From positions 25,178,501-25,242,500 of the forward strand of contig NC_068561.1 of assembly GCF_022201045.2 (NCBI RefSeq): a stretch of DNA of 64,000 nt, given 5' to 3'. The notes under the pieces are model-generated. The model was given only the letters and a program-made list of their open reading frames with translations, searched no databases and was not told the origin of the DNA. Origin of the DNA: Citrus sinensis (taxonomy: Eukaryota; Streptophyta; Magnoliopsida; Sapindales; Rutaceae). This document shows, piece after piece, positions 10,870-21,252 of the stretch (its first letter is position 1; the number at the start of each line of letters is the position of its first letter). Position numbers and translations under genes: made by a program.

Positions 10870-13184
10870 CATCCTATCATGTTTTACTCCTATATGGTGC
10901 ATGCATTTTCTTTTTGCGGCTTTATACATGCACATTTGTGTTCTATTGTGTGCTAGACTATGTGTTTTTAAATTAAAAAAATCATTTTATCAATACCGTG
11001 TGTTTTGTATGCTCAGTTGAACATTTGTCTTTTATCAAGGCTCTTTATTGTTGCAGCATAGGAAAAGACACCATCCAGCTCTATGCTGAGTCTGAATTTT
11101 TTTATTTTGAGAAGTACTGTCATCCAAAAGTTGTACCATATTCTGACATATGGATATGAAAGTACAGAGGCACAGCTACTCGCTCTGTGGTGTCTTTAAC
11201 TTTCTTATTGTCCCATATTTGTTGCATTTGATGCTAATTAGGCTAGATCATATTGTTTAGATGGCATAAAACCAGAGGATGTGAGTGTGATGCCGGAACA
11301 GCCATATTTCCGTAGACAGGCTGGCCGGAAATACCCTGCGATAACATACCAGCACATCTTTGAGTGTGAAAAATTCTCTGTAAGTTACTTTTGTTGAGTT
11401 CCTGTGTGCAAAACTTCAGAAAAATGGGACATTATAAATAATATTTTTATTCACTTCTGATTAATCTTCCATTTGTAGATGGGGATCTTCTGCTTGCCAC
11501 CGTCAGGTGTCATTCCCCTTCACAATCACCCTGGAATGACAGTTTTCAGTAAGCTTCTTTTTGGAACCATGCACATCAAATCGTATGACTGGGTGGTCGA
11601 TGTCCCTAGCGACACATCGGCTGATGCGGCTGGTGTCCCTGGCAAAGACACATCGGCTGATGCGGCTGGTGTCCCTGGCAAAGACACATCGGCTGATGCG
11701 GCTGGTGTCCCTGGCAAAACATCTGCCGATGCAGTTGATGCCATCCCTGGCGAAACATCAGCTGCTGCGGTTGATGGCATCCCTGGCAAGCCATTAGCTG
11801 CTGCTGTAGATGCCGTCCCTGACAAAAATTCAGCTGATGCGGTTAACGACAATGGAAACACATCTGCTGATGCGGTTGATGTCCCTTCGAAAATGTCAAC
11901 TGATGCTCATCCTTCAAAAAGTAAGTATTTTCTTCTAGTTTTGTGGATATGGTAATTGCAACAAATTAATGCAGCAAAGTAAATGCTTCTTAAAGAATAA
12001 AGGCAAGTATGATGCCACAAGGAAGTATTGACACATAACACAAAAATAAAAAGCAACAGGTTCAGCCTTAGCCCTTGGCAATGAGAAGCAAATAGTAGAT
12101 TTATCACAGAGATTATCCATGAAGGCAATAGGAGCCTTACACTCTTAAATCTAATTGTCTAAAACCGTATGAGAATTGGAATCTGATAGGAAACTATTTT
12201 TTGATAAGAATCTGATAGGAAACTATTGTTCCAACAGAGAAAGATCATCTCCAGCTGCCTGTTTTGTGTCCACAACTTCAGGGCTTGTAATAGAGGTTGA
12301 ATTTGAGAGAACATCAGAATTCAAAATTGATGGTGTCCTCTCTTTAGCATTATTATGCATTCCATTTTCCTTATTGAAAATACAGCATGAGTTCAGAGTG
12401 GAGTAAGGCTTTAGATAAACTAAGGTATTGCAGTGTTAGTTTAAGTGTGAGAATAGGGATATTTTCTGGTCCCGATAGTTTTTTACTTGGTTTTGAACAG
12501 TGCCTGCTACATCGATGCAAATTAAATTGTAACACCTTAAATTAAAATTCTTTTTTTTAATGACCATTGGAAAACCTTCTTGGAATTGGCACTTTTTCAG
12601 CTGCCTAGATTTGAGTATCCATATCGACAGAAATAGCCCTGAATCCATAGAGAATCCTCTAATTTTTTTCCAGAGCATTCAGTTTACTTACTTTTGTAAT
12701 ATATTCTGTTGGTTAAAATATTATGATGTTGTCTTACTGCAGCCAAGAAGCCTGGAGTGCGGTTGGCAAAAGTTAAGGCCGACTCTGATCTTACAGCCCC
12801 TTGTAACACCTCCATCCTTTATCCTGCTGATGGTGGCAACATGCATTGCTTCACGGCAGTGACGGCATGTGCCGTGCTGGATGTGCTTGGCCCTCCATAC
12901 TCCGATTCTGAAGGCCGACACTGCACGTACTATCAAGACTTCCCATTTGCCAATTTCTCAGGTACCCATATTCTTCCTTCCCTTCACCTCAAATAATAAT
13001 CACTCATTGTTAGAAGAAGACTAAAATGTTGATTATTTGATCCTGTCAAAAAACCCCAGTTGATGGAGCATCAGTCCCTGAAGAGGAGAAAGAAGGGCAT
13101 GCATGGCTTCAAGAGGGTGAGAAACCTAAGGACTTACTTGTTATTGGATCTTTCTACATCGGTCCAGAGATAGTTGAGAACTGA
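10276..13184 (+). CDS. PCO: Plant cysteine oxidase (PCO), with a coding minisatellite insert
   Basis: PCOs are non-haem Fe(II) thiol dioxygenases that use O2 to oxidise the N-terminal Cys of ERF-VII factors and similar proteins, sending them to the Arg/N-degron pathway; they act as the plant oxygen sensor in cytosol and nucleus. Five exons (10276-10549, 11261-11379, 11479-11920, 12743-12961, 13060-13184) join to 392 aa with a stop at 13182-13184. Residues near 36-54 form a basic, NLS-like stretch ([18 protein letters not shown]). Iron ligands are expected at H146 and H148 of PLHNHPGM and at H313 of NMHCFTAV. The tail reads [16 protein letters not shown], a PCO-type end. Family members are about 250-290 aa; this one is longer because residues 176-278 (bases 11611-11919) are imperfect 11-12-residue repeats. 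Without them it would be 289 aa. Intron 1 carries a (TA)n microsatellite near 10830-10863. Confidence 0.93.
11611..11919 (+). repeat. In-frame coding minisatellite in PCO exon 3
   Basis: Nine consecutive units. Units 1-3 (11611-11646, 11647-11682, 11683-11718) are 36 bp and identical at DNA level, encoding [12 protein letters not shown]. Units 4-6 (36 bp each, to 11826) are diverged: [36 protein letters not shown]. Units 7 and 8 are 33 bp and unit 9 is 27 bp, ending at 11919, one base before the exon end. All unit lengths are multiples of three, so the frame holds. The gradient from identical to diverged units suggests recent growth at the 5' end. Confidence 0.97.
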
Positions 13185-14200
13185 GCTAACTCACACATCA
13201 CACAGTTGAAAAATGAGCTAACTCATCACCATCACCATCAATTTCCCTTCCCAGGTTATCAACGGCTTCTTGGCTTGCTAGCTGCTTCCAGTTCTTTGCA
13301 CCTGTAGAACTTTCTATGTCATTTTTCTTTCTGCTTTTTAAAAATTTTTTTTTTTTCAGTTTTTTCTTTTGTGGGTCGTCAAGCACCCGGTGCCTTTTCA
13401 GTTTACAGTTTTTAGTTTCTGTATATAAAAGGAGGAAAAAAAAAAAGGGAAAAAAGAAAAAAAGAACATAGCCTGTAAGTGCACTGGAAGAAGTTTCTAC
13501 TTTGTAGCTCAATGAAAATGAGTAAATGATGAAAGTGCACTTTTTTGGTCTACATCATCGTCTATCATCTTTCAGCTTGCAAAATACTTGCTTAAGGACA
13601 GTATTTACACTAATAACGGAAATTTTACTATGGACAATGGAAACCTTGTGGTCACCACTTTGCATCAAACCGTGCAATCTGATCGCCTACCCCCGAACTG
13701 GTGATGGTAGCTAATTCGCAACGGTGATTGCGCCACATTGTTAAAGGGTTTGTGCTACGGCGTGCACATGGTAGCTAGAGCAAAGTTGTTAATTAATAAT
13801 TTGAAGTACTTTTGGGACGGACAAAACGTTTATCACACTTTCCTACTTTAGTGTCCTTTGGGTACTTTTGCTGGAGACATTAATATTAATGTTGGGATCT
13901 TTTGGAGTAATTTTCTTACTTCGTACTAATTAATGTCCCAAGTCTCCCATGTCAATGATGTCATTTTCTTTGAACTGTTTTGTGTCCATGAATATTGAAT
14001 CATCATGTGCTATGATCACTTGGACTTGGCTTTCTGTCCATCTTTCTCTTTCCATAAAAGATCCAATGTTGTCTATTTATTTAAATCTTTAAAAGCACTT
14101 CGTGAGCAAAGCAATTCTGGTGAAAGTGATTTTTCAAAGAAGTGATAACTTGCCTTGTCCCTGGAAACTGTTAAAAACATTTGAAACTATCATCTCATTA
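13185..14200. other. Intergenic region, PCO 3' end to carboxypeptidase array
   Basis: The first few hundred bases are T-rich and probably PCO 3' UTR and terminator. No reading frame here matches a known family. Homology to the upstream region of the intact carboxypeptidase gene begins at about 14200 and is described with the pseudogene. Confidence 0.5.
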
Positions 14201-14605
14201 TTTACAAACATGTGTATCAGACAAAGCCAGAAGCCGGCTGTAAATACGGCGGCCAAGCAAACAAATGCCAAGTTGATTAAGATTTGTATATGCCTAACAC
14301 AGATTACATATAGAAAAAGTCCCAGTAACCATCAAACTCCATTAGAAGAGTTCCTTACATGTACTCGTAACACTATAAAGAAATTAAAATCTATCCGATT
14401 CTCTCATGGCTCTCCGGTTTTGTCTTTGTTGGTCTTATTCATTAGCATGTCTTGTGCTGAGCTGATAATGAGACAGGATAAAAAAATCCCTCTCACGATG
14501 ATTGCTAATCATTCTGCTAAGGATTTGAAGCTGCTTCCTCTTAATCCTATGCTTCTTGGTATGGTAAAATGCAGGCATCTAGAAACCATAATACATCTGT
14601 ATTAG
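14200..14605 (+). pseudogene. Serine carboxypeptidase-like deletion pseudogene (exon 1 fused to exon 9)
   Basis: From about 14210 the sequence parallels the 5' flank of the intact gene at 15503: TATCAGACAAAGCCAGAAGC matches CATCAGACAAAACGAGAAGC at 15328. The signal-peptide exon follows from ATG 14406 (ATGGCTCTCCGGTTTTG against ATGGCTTTCTGGTTTTTC) up to GCTGAGCTGATAATGAGA. It then joins directly to exon 9 sequence (ACAGGATAAAAAAATCCCTC, ending TGGTATGGTAAAATGCAGGC). Exons 2-8 and their introns, about 1.5 kb in the paralogues, are gone. A 1-base loss in the signal-peptide region puts the ATG frame out. The TATA sequence present before the intact gene is missing here. Exon 10 is not found nearby. 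The copy is clearly non-functional as a peptidase. Confidence 0.85.
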
Positions 14606-14619
14606 GCCCTTGCCTAATA

Positions 14620-15270
14620 GCTTAAGTTTTTGAGGTCAAATATTTGATCTAATATGATATCGGAGTTAAACATGCTGTGTTCAAACTCTTACATGTTCAC
14701 TCTATCTCAAATAATTTTTCTATCAATTTATGCTTATAATTGAGATCTATCTCAGTTTTTTAACAGTAAGGGGTTTGAATTGGAGAATTGAAACTAATTT
14801 CAAATTGAATTTATAAACCAAACTAATCCGATTTGATTTGGTCTGATTTAGTCAGACACCTACCTTTCTTTAACTCGTGGAAAGTTAAAGTTTACTTTTT
14901 AAAATATTTTGATAATACATACATATATAATATTTAAATTTTAAAATGTGAAATTGATTGTTGAAAACTAACTGAACCAAATCCAAAATTTTAGTTTAAT
15001 TCGGTTTGGTTCGTTTTGGTTTGATTAAGGTAAAAATGTATATTGCCAGAGGATAGGCAAATGGTTTTAGATAGAGAGTGTTCGTGTCTTCATTTCAATA
15101 GAAATTAATTGGCAAATAGTTCAAATCATTCCAGTTTAGCCTCTCTTAATTAAAATTCTGATTAATGGTGGACATTATGGTACCTTAACGACAAATCGTC
15201 CATTTTTTCGATTTTTCAAACAAGTTTCCTGATATTTTACCATTTGTCCCGGAACAAGAACTAAAACCGG
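14620..15270. other. Intergenic spacer inside the carboxypeptidase array
   Basis: AT-rich and non-coding. Between about 14770 and 15030 there are short, roughly inverted runs of AAACCAAACTAATCC and GGTTTGGTTCG type, which are common in degraded plant DNA transposons, but no element ends could be defined. From about 15270 the sequence is the homologous 5' flank of the intact gene. Confidence 0.4.
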
Positions 15271-15502
15271 CAAAGCTAGTGCTACAAATTCGAAGCCATC
15301 ATCACATCGTTTACAAAGAAAACATGTACATCAGACAAAACGAGAAGCCGGCAGTCAATGTGGCAGCTATGGAAACAAAGCAAGAAATATGCCTTATAAG
15401 CCTTGATTGCAACGAAAGCAATACAGTCGACAATGAAACTCCAGATCAAAAATCGTATATATACTTATAACACTAAAGAAATTAAATCTGTCTCAATCTG
15501 TC

Positions 15503-17918
15503 ATGGCTTTCTGGTTTTTCTCTTTGTTGCTCTTATTCATTAACAAGTCTTGCGCCGAGCTGATCTCGGCTTTGCCAGGGCAACCCAACAATGTTCCCGT
15601 TAAACAATATTCAGGATACATTTTGACAGATGCCAATCATGGCAGAGCTTTGTTCTATTACTTTGTTGAAGCTCAATCAACCAACCCTCTTTCACTTCCC
15701 CTGACCTTGTGGCTCAATGGAGGTTCATATTCAGAATTGAATTTTTTTCTTGTGTCATATTAAAAAAAAAAAAAATCTTATGATATAAAAGTTTGATTTA
15801 TTTTTGAAAAATTGTAAAACTTGAAGGCCCTGGATGCTCTTCACTCGGTTTTGGTGCTTTTATGGAACATGGTCCTTTCCAGCCTGGAGAAAATGGACAG
15901 CTTCTCAAGAATGAATATTCTTGGAACTTGGGTAAGACTTGTTTTAGAATTTATCAACTGTCTGATGATTGGTCTTGTTATGCCGTACTAACAAGTAAAA
16001 ATTGGGCAGCATCGAATATGTTATACGTTGAGTCACCTATTGGTGTTGGATTTTCATACTCAAACACAAGCTCAGACTACAACTTATGGAATGACAGCAA
16101 TACTGGTAGGCATTTTGTTTTGATTAGCAGGGAACCTACATTTAACATATTAATCAGTTTCAATAACGGAGGTTTGATTTGGGTTATCGCAGCTGGGGAT
16201 AATTTGAGATTCATTGTGAATTGGTTGGAGGAATTTCCACAGTACAAGGATTCTGAATTTTTTCTTACTGGTGAAAGCTATGCCGGTAAATAATTAACAA
16301 AGTAGCTTTGTACTAATTCAAATTCTAATGTTTTCGATAAAGATACTTATAAGATTATTCTTCTTAGGCCATTATGTTCCACAGCTTGCAACCTTGATAT
16401 TGCAGTACAACAAGCAGCCTAATGTTAAACCAATCAAGCTCAAATCCATTGCTGTAATGACTGAATGATCACTAGTTTTTCAATTTCCAAACTGAATTTC
16501 TAAAGATTTACAGAATTTGAGTTCAAATTTGTGTCTTTTTGTAGCTTGGAAACCCGCTGTTAGACCTTGACATCAGTGTGTTAACTGGAGATTTTATGTG
16601 GTCACATGGGGCTATATCGGATGAAACACTAATGTTGGAGAAGACTGTATGCAATGGGTCTACGTATCTCCGCGAATTAGTTAACAATCAAGAGTCTAAG
16701 GGATGCAACGATGTGTTCAATCGAGTTAACGAAGAATTTGGTGACATCGACTCAGGAGACTTGCTCTTGCCCTCATGCTTGACAAGCACCTCCGCGCAGC
16801 AATTTAAACTCTTTGGCAAGCATGGGAAGATGCCTAATATGGTATGCAAATATATTTGAGAACTAATGGTAATGACCATGAGATTCAAATGTGCATTTAT
16901 AATTAAATAAATATTGCAGATGGTGAATTTTGGAGCCAGTGGTGATCCTTGCATTGGAGATAGAATATTTACTTATCTCAACAGTCCTCAAGTTCAAGAA
17001 GCACTTCATGCCAACACAACTCATCTGCCTTTCCCTTGGGAATTTTGTGGAGGGTCTCTAATTTAACTGTTCTCTTTTATCCTCCCTAGTCATAATCTAT
17101 TTTTATTGCTACACATTCATGGGAATTTTTTCTTTTCTTTTGCAGGCCTCTTGATTATCAATATAAGGATTTTGAGCTGAATATTATACCCCAAATCGCA
17201 GACCTTATCATGGAAGGCGTTCCCATTCTGCTTTTCAGGTTTTACAAATTTTCAATTAATTGTCATATTTAATTAGCAAACTAAGTTTCTGGCAATACAA
17301 TGTTAAATTAATATTGTAAAACCATACAGTGGAGATCAGGACACAAAAATTCCTCTCACTCAAACAAGGATAATTGCTAAGAATTTGGCTAATGACCTGA
17401 AGCTGTTTCCTACGACAAATTATGCTAATTGGTATGATAAACAGCAGGTATGTCTAAGGGTCTACTAAAGTCTCTACTATTTCATTTTTCAAAATAAGTA
17501 GATTCTTGTAAAACTGTATTTTTTTTCAAAAATTCTTCTAGTTAATCCTGAAAAAGATAAAATGATTAAATCTGCATAATTTTTAAAAGCACAACTGTTA
17601 AAATGTGTAATAACAATCATTTATGCTCAACAATTAATAATTTCGTGTATTCTATCTTTTTTAATAAAAGAAGGGTTTTAGAACTCGGGATAGTAAGTCA
17701 ATCGGCGATTGTTCATTAAATTAAAAATTGTATTGCAGGTGGGAGGATGGTCACAGTCCTTTGGTGCGTTCCGAGATGGCAAGAACATAACATATTTGAC
17801 GTATGCAACTGTTAGAGGAGCTGCTCATGAGGTTCCCTACACAACTCCATCACCAGCCCTCACATTGTTCCAATCATTTCTCACAGGATCCCCGCCTCCC
17901 AATAGCCCTAAACATTGA
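15503..17918 (+). CDS. Serine carboxypeptidase-like protein A (SCPL45-type, peptidase S10)
   Basis: Secreted or vacuolar serine carboxypeptidase family S10 protein. Ten exons (15503-15722, 15827-15931, 16010-16105, 16193-16285, 16368-16453, 16545-16841, 16920-17053, 17146-17238, 17330-17447, 17739-17918) join to 473 aa, a normal family length, with GT..AG introns throughout. Residues 1 to about 19 form a signal peptide ([20 protein letters not shown]). Family motifs in order: LPGQPNN and QYSGYI near the N-terminus, [13 protein letters not shown] (oxyanion/substrate region), GVGFSYS, nucleophile elbow GESYAG (S169), SGDQD around residue 375 (acid) and GAAHEVP (H444). TATATATA lies at about 15456-15463, some 40 nt before the ATG. 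The start is the first ATG of the signal peptide and the stop is followed by AT-rich 3' sequence. The exact substrate is unknown; similarity to the SCPL45 subgroup is from memory. Confidence 0.93.
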
Positions 17919-18689
17919 TTTCTTGATCATGCCCAGATTGCTTGAGTAGATTTTCCTTTGAACTTTCTACTCTATTTTCTCGGAAATCTACTGGAAATTG
18001 TACTTTGAATTTGAATAACCCTGTCCAAACTTGAAATTGTCATTGGATGGCAGAAGGATGTTACAAGCAGAAATTTCATGCTTCTGACTAGTGTGAATTT
18101 CGTTGCATTTGCATTATTATTTTTTCTTTTTTTACATTCTTCCACTAATAATTAAAATTACTACAGTATCTCTCTAATTATCATAAAATCATTACTAATA
18201 GTTTTCTTTAAAAAATAATAATAATAACAATAATTAATTTCTTGCTTACGTGCCAATACTTTGAACTATAGTTGCTAAACTGTGAACTTGCCAGCGCCCA
18301 TTTAACTGTGACACCTACCCTATTAACTATGACACCAACCGTATTGGGCTTGCGGGCCAGACCAATTAAATTGCTCTGGTCAAAAAGATTATGCAGCTTC
18401 AATTCTCAAACTAAATTAACTAAACTCCATGGACTAATTCATTAATTAAATAATTTGTGCATTAAAATATATATCTAATACAAAATCACCATGTTTGACC
18501 TGTTGCTAATTACGATAAGCAAATGAACCCTCCTAGCTAATCATGTTAGTTATAAAATATGTTCAGATTAAGCGTGCTATATATTCAATTCACATATTCA
18601 CATTGAAGAAGTAGTTAGCTCCTGGATTTGAGGGGAAACAAAAATAATTTTAAATTAACTTTAGTCACAAATACAAGCAGCTGATATGT
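17919..18689. other. 3' flank of carboxypeptidase A, duplicated at about 20060-20760
   Basis: Non-coding sequence which, together with the last exon before it, has a diverged second copy downstream of the remnant exon at 19872. Examples: GATTTTCCTTTGAACTTTCT here against GATTTTCCTTCGAATTTTCT there, ACAAGCAGAAATTTCAT against ACAAGCAGAGATTTCAT, and TTGATATCAATTGGGTTTTG against TTGATATCAATTGGGTCGTG. It marks the extent of an old segmental duplication. Confidence 0.7.
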
Positions 18690-19160
18690 ATAAAAATTGA
18701 TATCAATTGGGTTTTGGAGCTCAATTGCAGCCTCAGTGGTAAAGCTCAATCAGGATTGGGAGCAGTGATTAGAGATGCAACGGGGAATGTCATAGCTGCT
18801 GCTGTTAAGACTTCAAGATTTCATGGGGATGTATCATATGCGGAAGCTGAAGCAGTAGGATGGGGTTTACAGGCAGCTGTGGATGCAGGTTTATCCTTAT
18901 TAATTATTGAAACCGACTCTCAAATGGTAATTGATTTAATTAACAACAGAAAGGGCAGCAAGAATGAGATTTATTGGGTCATTTCAGAGATTCAAAACAA
19001 GTTTAAGGATCTCCGTAATGTTAAATGTCATTATACACCAAGATCTTTTAATGCGATTGCCCACTCATTGACTAGATTAGCCTTCGATCACTTAGGAACT
19101 GTAGTTTGGTTGGGTTCTTTTCCAATCGAAATTATGAATGTATTCAACTCTTTTGTTTGA
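18690..19160 (+). mobile_element. RNase H domain relic (LINE-type RVT_3 RNase H)
   Basis: An open stretch of about 150 codons encodes the plant RNase H-like domain found at the C-terminus of non-LTR retrotransposon polyproteins and in some domesticated proteins. Visible landmarks are GLGAVIRDATGNVIAA, SYAEAEAVGWGLQAA (glutamate region), IIETDSQMVIDLIN (aspartate region) and the C-terminal NAIAHSLTRLA. The usual first aspartate (normally NxDG) is replaced by NCSLSG, and there is no convincing start codon or upstream reverse transcriptase, so this is a 5'-truncated remnant. An A-rich tract follows at about 19180. In the duplicated flank at 20745-20830 the outer edges of this fragment are present but its body is missing. 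Confidence 0.7.
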
Positions 19161-19199
19161 ATGAAAGTTAGTATTCCTTCTAAAAAAAATAATTAATTA

Positions 19200-19870
19200 A
19201 CAAAATCATAGAAGATAAATCCATAGACATTAAATCCCTTAAACCTCAACCCATCATTTGTTTATGACATAAAAACAAGTCCTATACCTGGTGTTTTATA
19301 TTTCCTAGACGGTTTCTACCATTTCAATAAGTTTACGAACAACGCACATCTTGAAGTATCTTCTTGAAACAATAAAATACGAAATTAAGATTTAATAATC
19401 TTATCCGAAGATTATATAGCATCCAATTCAAGAACAAATTATTTTTTAGATCTGAATTTTATTGATTCCTAGTCCATAATCTCCAAATTATCATGCATGC
19501 CATAAGAAACCTTCTCTCGGGACATTTTTTTTAAAAAATTATACTCTCTCTCTCTCTTCCCCCACCCCCCCCCCCCTAAAGATTATGCAGCCCCCTTCTT
19601 CTTCTTCTTCTTCTTCTTCTTTTGATAGAAAATTCAGACCTTCATTCGTTCAGAGAAGAGACTTAAGTACAATACTTCTAAATGAAAATCTCCCAACCAA
19701 ACAATAAACTTACATTTCTCTAAATATATTTCATAAACACTCGCTTATATAGTTATACTTCACAATTAGTGGTTCCATCATTCGGTGTGCTTTGTCCTTG
19801 AAAGAGTCTGAGATTTCGAGAGAATTGAGAGATTGGGTTATGATTTGTCATTACAATGAAAATGGAACTG
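19200..19870. other. AT-rich intergenic spacer with (TTC)n microsatellite
   Basis: No gene visible. It contains a C-run near 19561-19576 and a (TTC)n microsatellite at about 19595-19621. The segment 19185-19390 is homologous to 20815-20975 (AATTAACAAAATCATAGAAG against AATTAACAAAACCATAGAAG), belonging to the same duplication as the carboxypeptidase 3' flank. Confidence 0.5.
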
Positions 19871-19871
19871 T

Positions 19872-20060
19872 AGGTGGTAGAATGGTCACAGTCATTTGGC
19901 GCATTCAAAGATGGCAAGAACGTGACATATTTAACATATGCAACTGCTAGAGGTGCTGTTCAATAGGCTCCCTCCACAACACAACTCCCTCACCAGCCCT
20001 CACATTGTTCCAATCAGTTCTCAAAGGATTCCTTCTTCCCAATCGGCTTAAGCCTAACAA
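19872..20060 (+). pseudogene. Remnant last exon of a lost serine carboxypeptidase-like copy
   Basis: GGTGGTAGAATGGTCACAGT through AATCGGCTTAAGCC parallels exon 10 of the intact gene (GTGGGAGGATGGTCACAGTC through AATAGCCCTAAACA). The [14 protein letters not shown] and TYATxRG regions are recognisable, but an in-frame TAG replaces the HEVP catalytic-histidine region (GTTCAATAGGCTCCC against GCTCATGAGGTTCCC). Nothing resembling exons 1-9 precedes it. The sequence after it (to about 21000) is homologous to the 3' flank of carboxypeptidase A, so this is the tail of a third gene copy whose body was deleted. Confidence 0.85.
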
Positions 20061-21252
20061 TTGAGTAGATTTTCCTTCGAATTTTCTACTCCATTTTCTG
20101 GGAAAGATCCTGGAAAATGTACTTTTAGTTTGCACTTATATTTGAACAACACTGCCTAAACTTGAAAACTGTTATTGACTCTGTATTATCGTCTGCCTTT
20201 GATCAAATATAGAGCCAACAAAATTCATGCATGACAAAAGGATGTTACAAGCAGAGATTTCATATATGACCATTAACTATGTGATTTTGTTTTATTTGCA
20301 TGATTCACATTATTATTCGTGTTGTAATAATTAAAATTACTAAAATATCCCTCCAATTATTACAAAATCATTGTTGATTTTTTTTTTAAAAATTAATTAA
20401 TTGCTTGCTTAGGTGCCGATATTTTGGGCCATTGTGGCCAAAATGTGAACCCAGCCAGAGCCCATTAAACTCTGATACTATCCATTTTGGCCTTGCGGGC
20501 ACGACCCATTAAATTGCTCTAATTAACAAGGTTATCTCAAAATACTTAATTAATTTGTGCATTAAAAATAACTAAAACAAAGTCCCCATGTTGGACCTAA
20601 CCCCTAGGTTGTACAGATTTAGTGTGCTATTTATTCAATTCACTTATTCACATTGAAATAGTTAGCTCATGGATTTGGACCAACAAAAAAAATTAAATTA
20701 AATTAACTTTAGTCACAAATACGCTGCAGCTAAGATATATAAAAGTTGATATCAATTGGGTCGTGGAGCTCAATTGGCAATTCCAGCCCCAGTGGTAAGG
20801 CTAAATCTTAGAATAATTAATTAATTAACAAAACCATAGAAGATATAGAATCCATGGATATCATTTGTTTATGATATAAAAAGAAGTCCTATACTTGGTG
20901 TTTTATGTTTCCTAGACCTTGTGTATCATTTCAAGAAGTCGATCTTCTTGAAACAATAAAATACAAATTAAAATTTAATAATCTGATCTGAAGCTTAAAA
21001 TGTTCTGTCACACGTGTTTTTTTTTAGATAATAAAGAAATTATATGGCATCGTCCACAAAATCAAGAAACAATTTTCGGAAATGAATCAGTATGATCATC
21101 TCCTGATTTAAATTTACTTAGTACTGACAAAACCATGCAACAAAATTGAAAATCTGTATGCGCATCAACTGAAGCAAAGATATATATACAGCCTCTAAAT
21201 AAATGCGACATGAACATAAATATTAAATAACAGTAGAGCTAAAATCTCTCTA
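20061..21252. other. Duplicated 3' flank and promoter of carboxypeptidase B
   Basis: To about 21000 this is the diverged copy of 17930-19390, lacking the RNase H body. The final 250 bp are the upstream region of the next gene; TATATATA at 21181-21188, about 70 nt before the ATG, is a plausible TATA box. No coding sequence is visible. Confidence 0.55.

Noticed and set aside
11526-11861. Open frames on the minus strand and in another plus frame across the PCO repeat
   Set aside because: They are shadows caused by the repeat period being a multiple of three in the real PCO exon.
14102-14605. A 167-codon open frame over the carboxypeptidase pseudogene
   Set aside because: It reads part of the signal-peptide exon and exon 9 by chance; the upstream half is non-coding flank homologous to the promoter of the intact gene.
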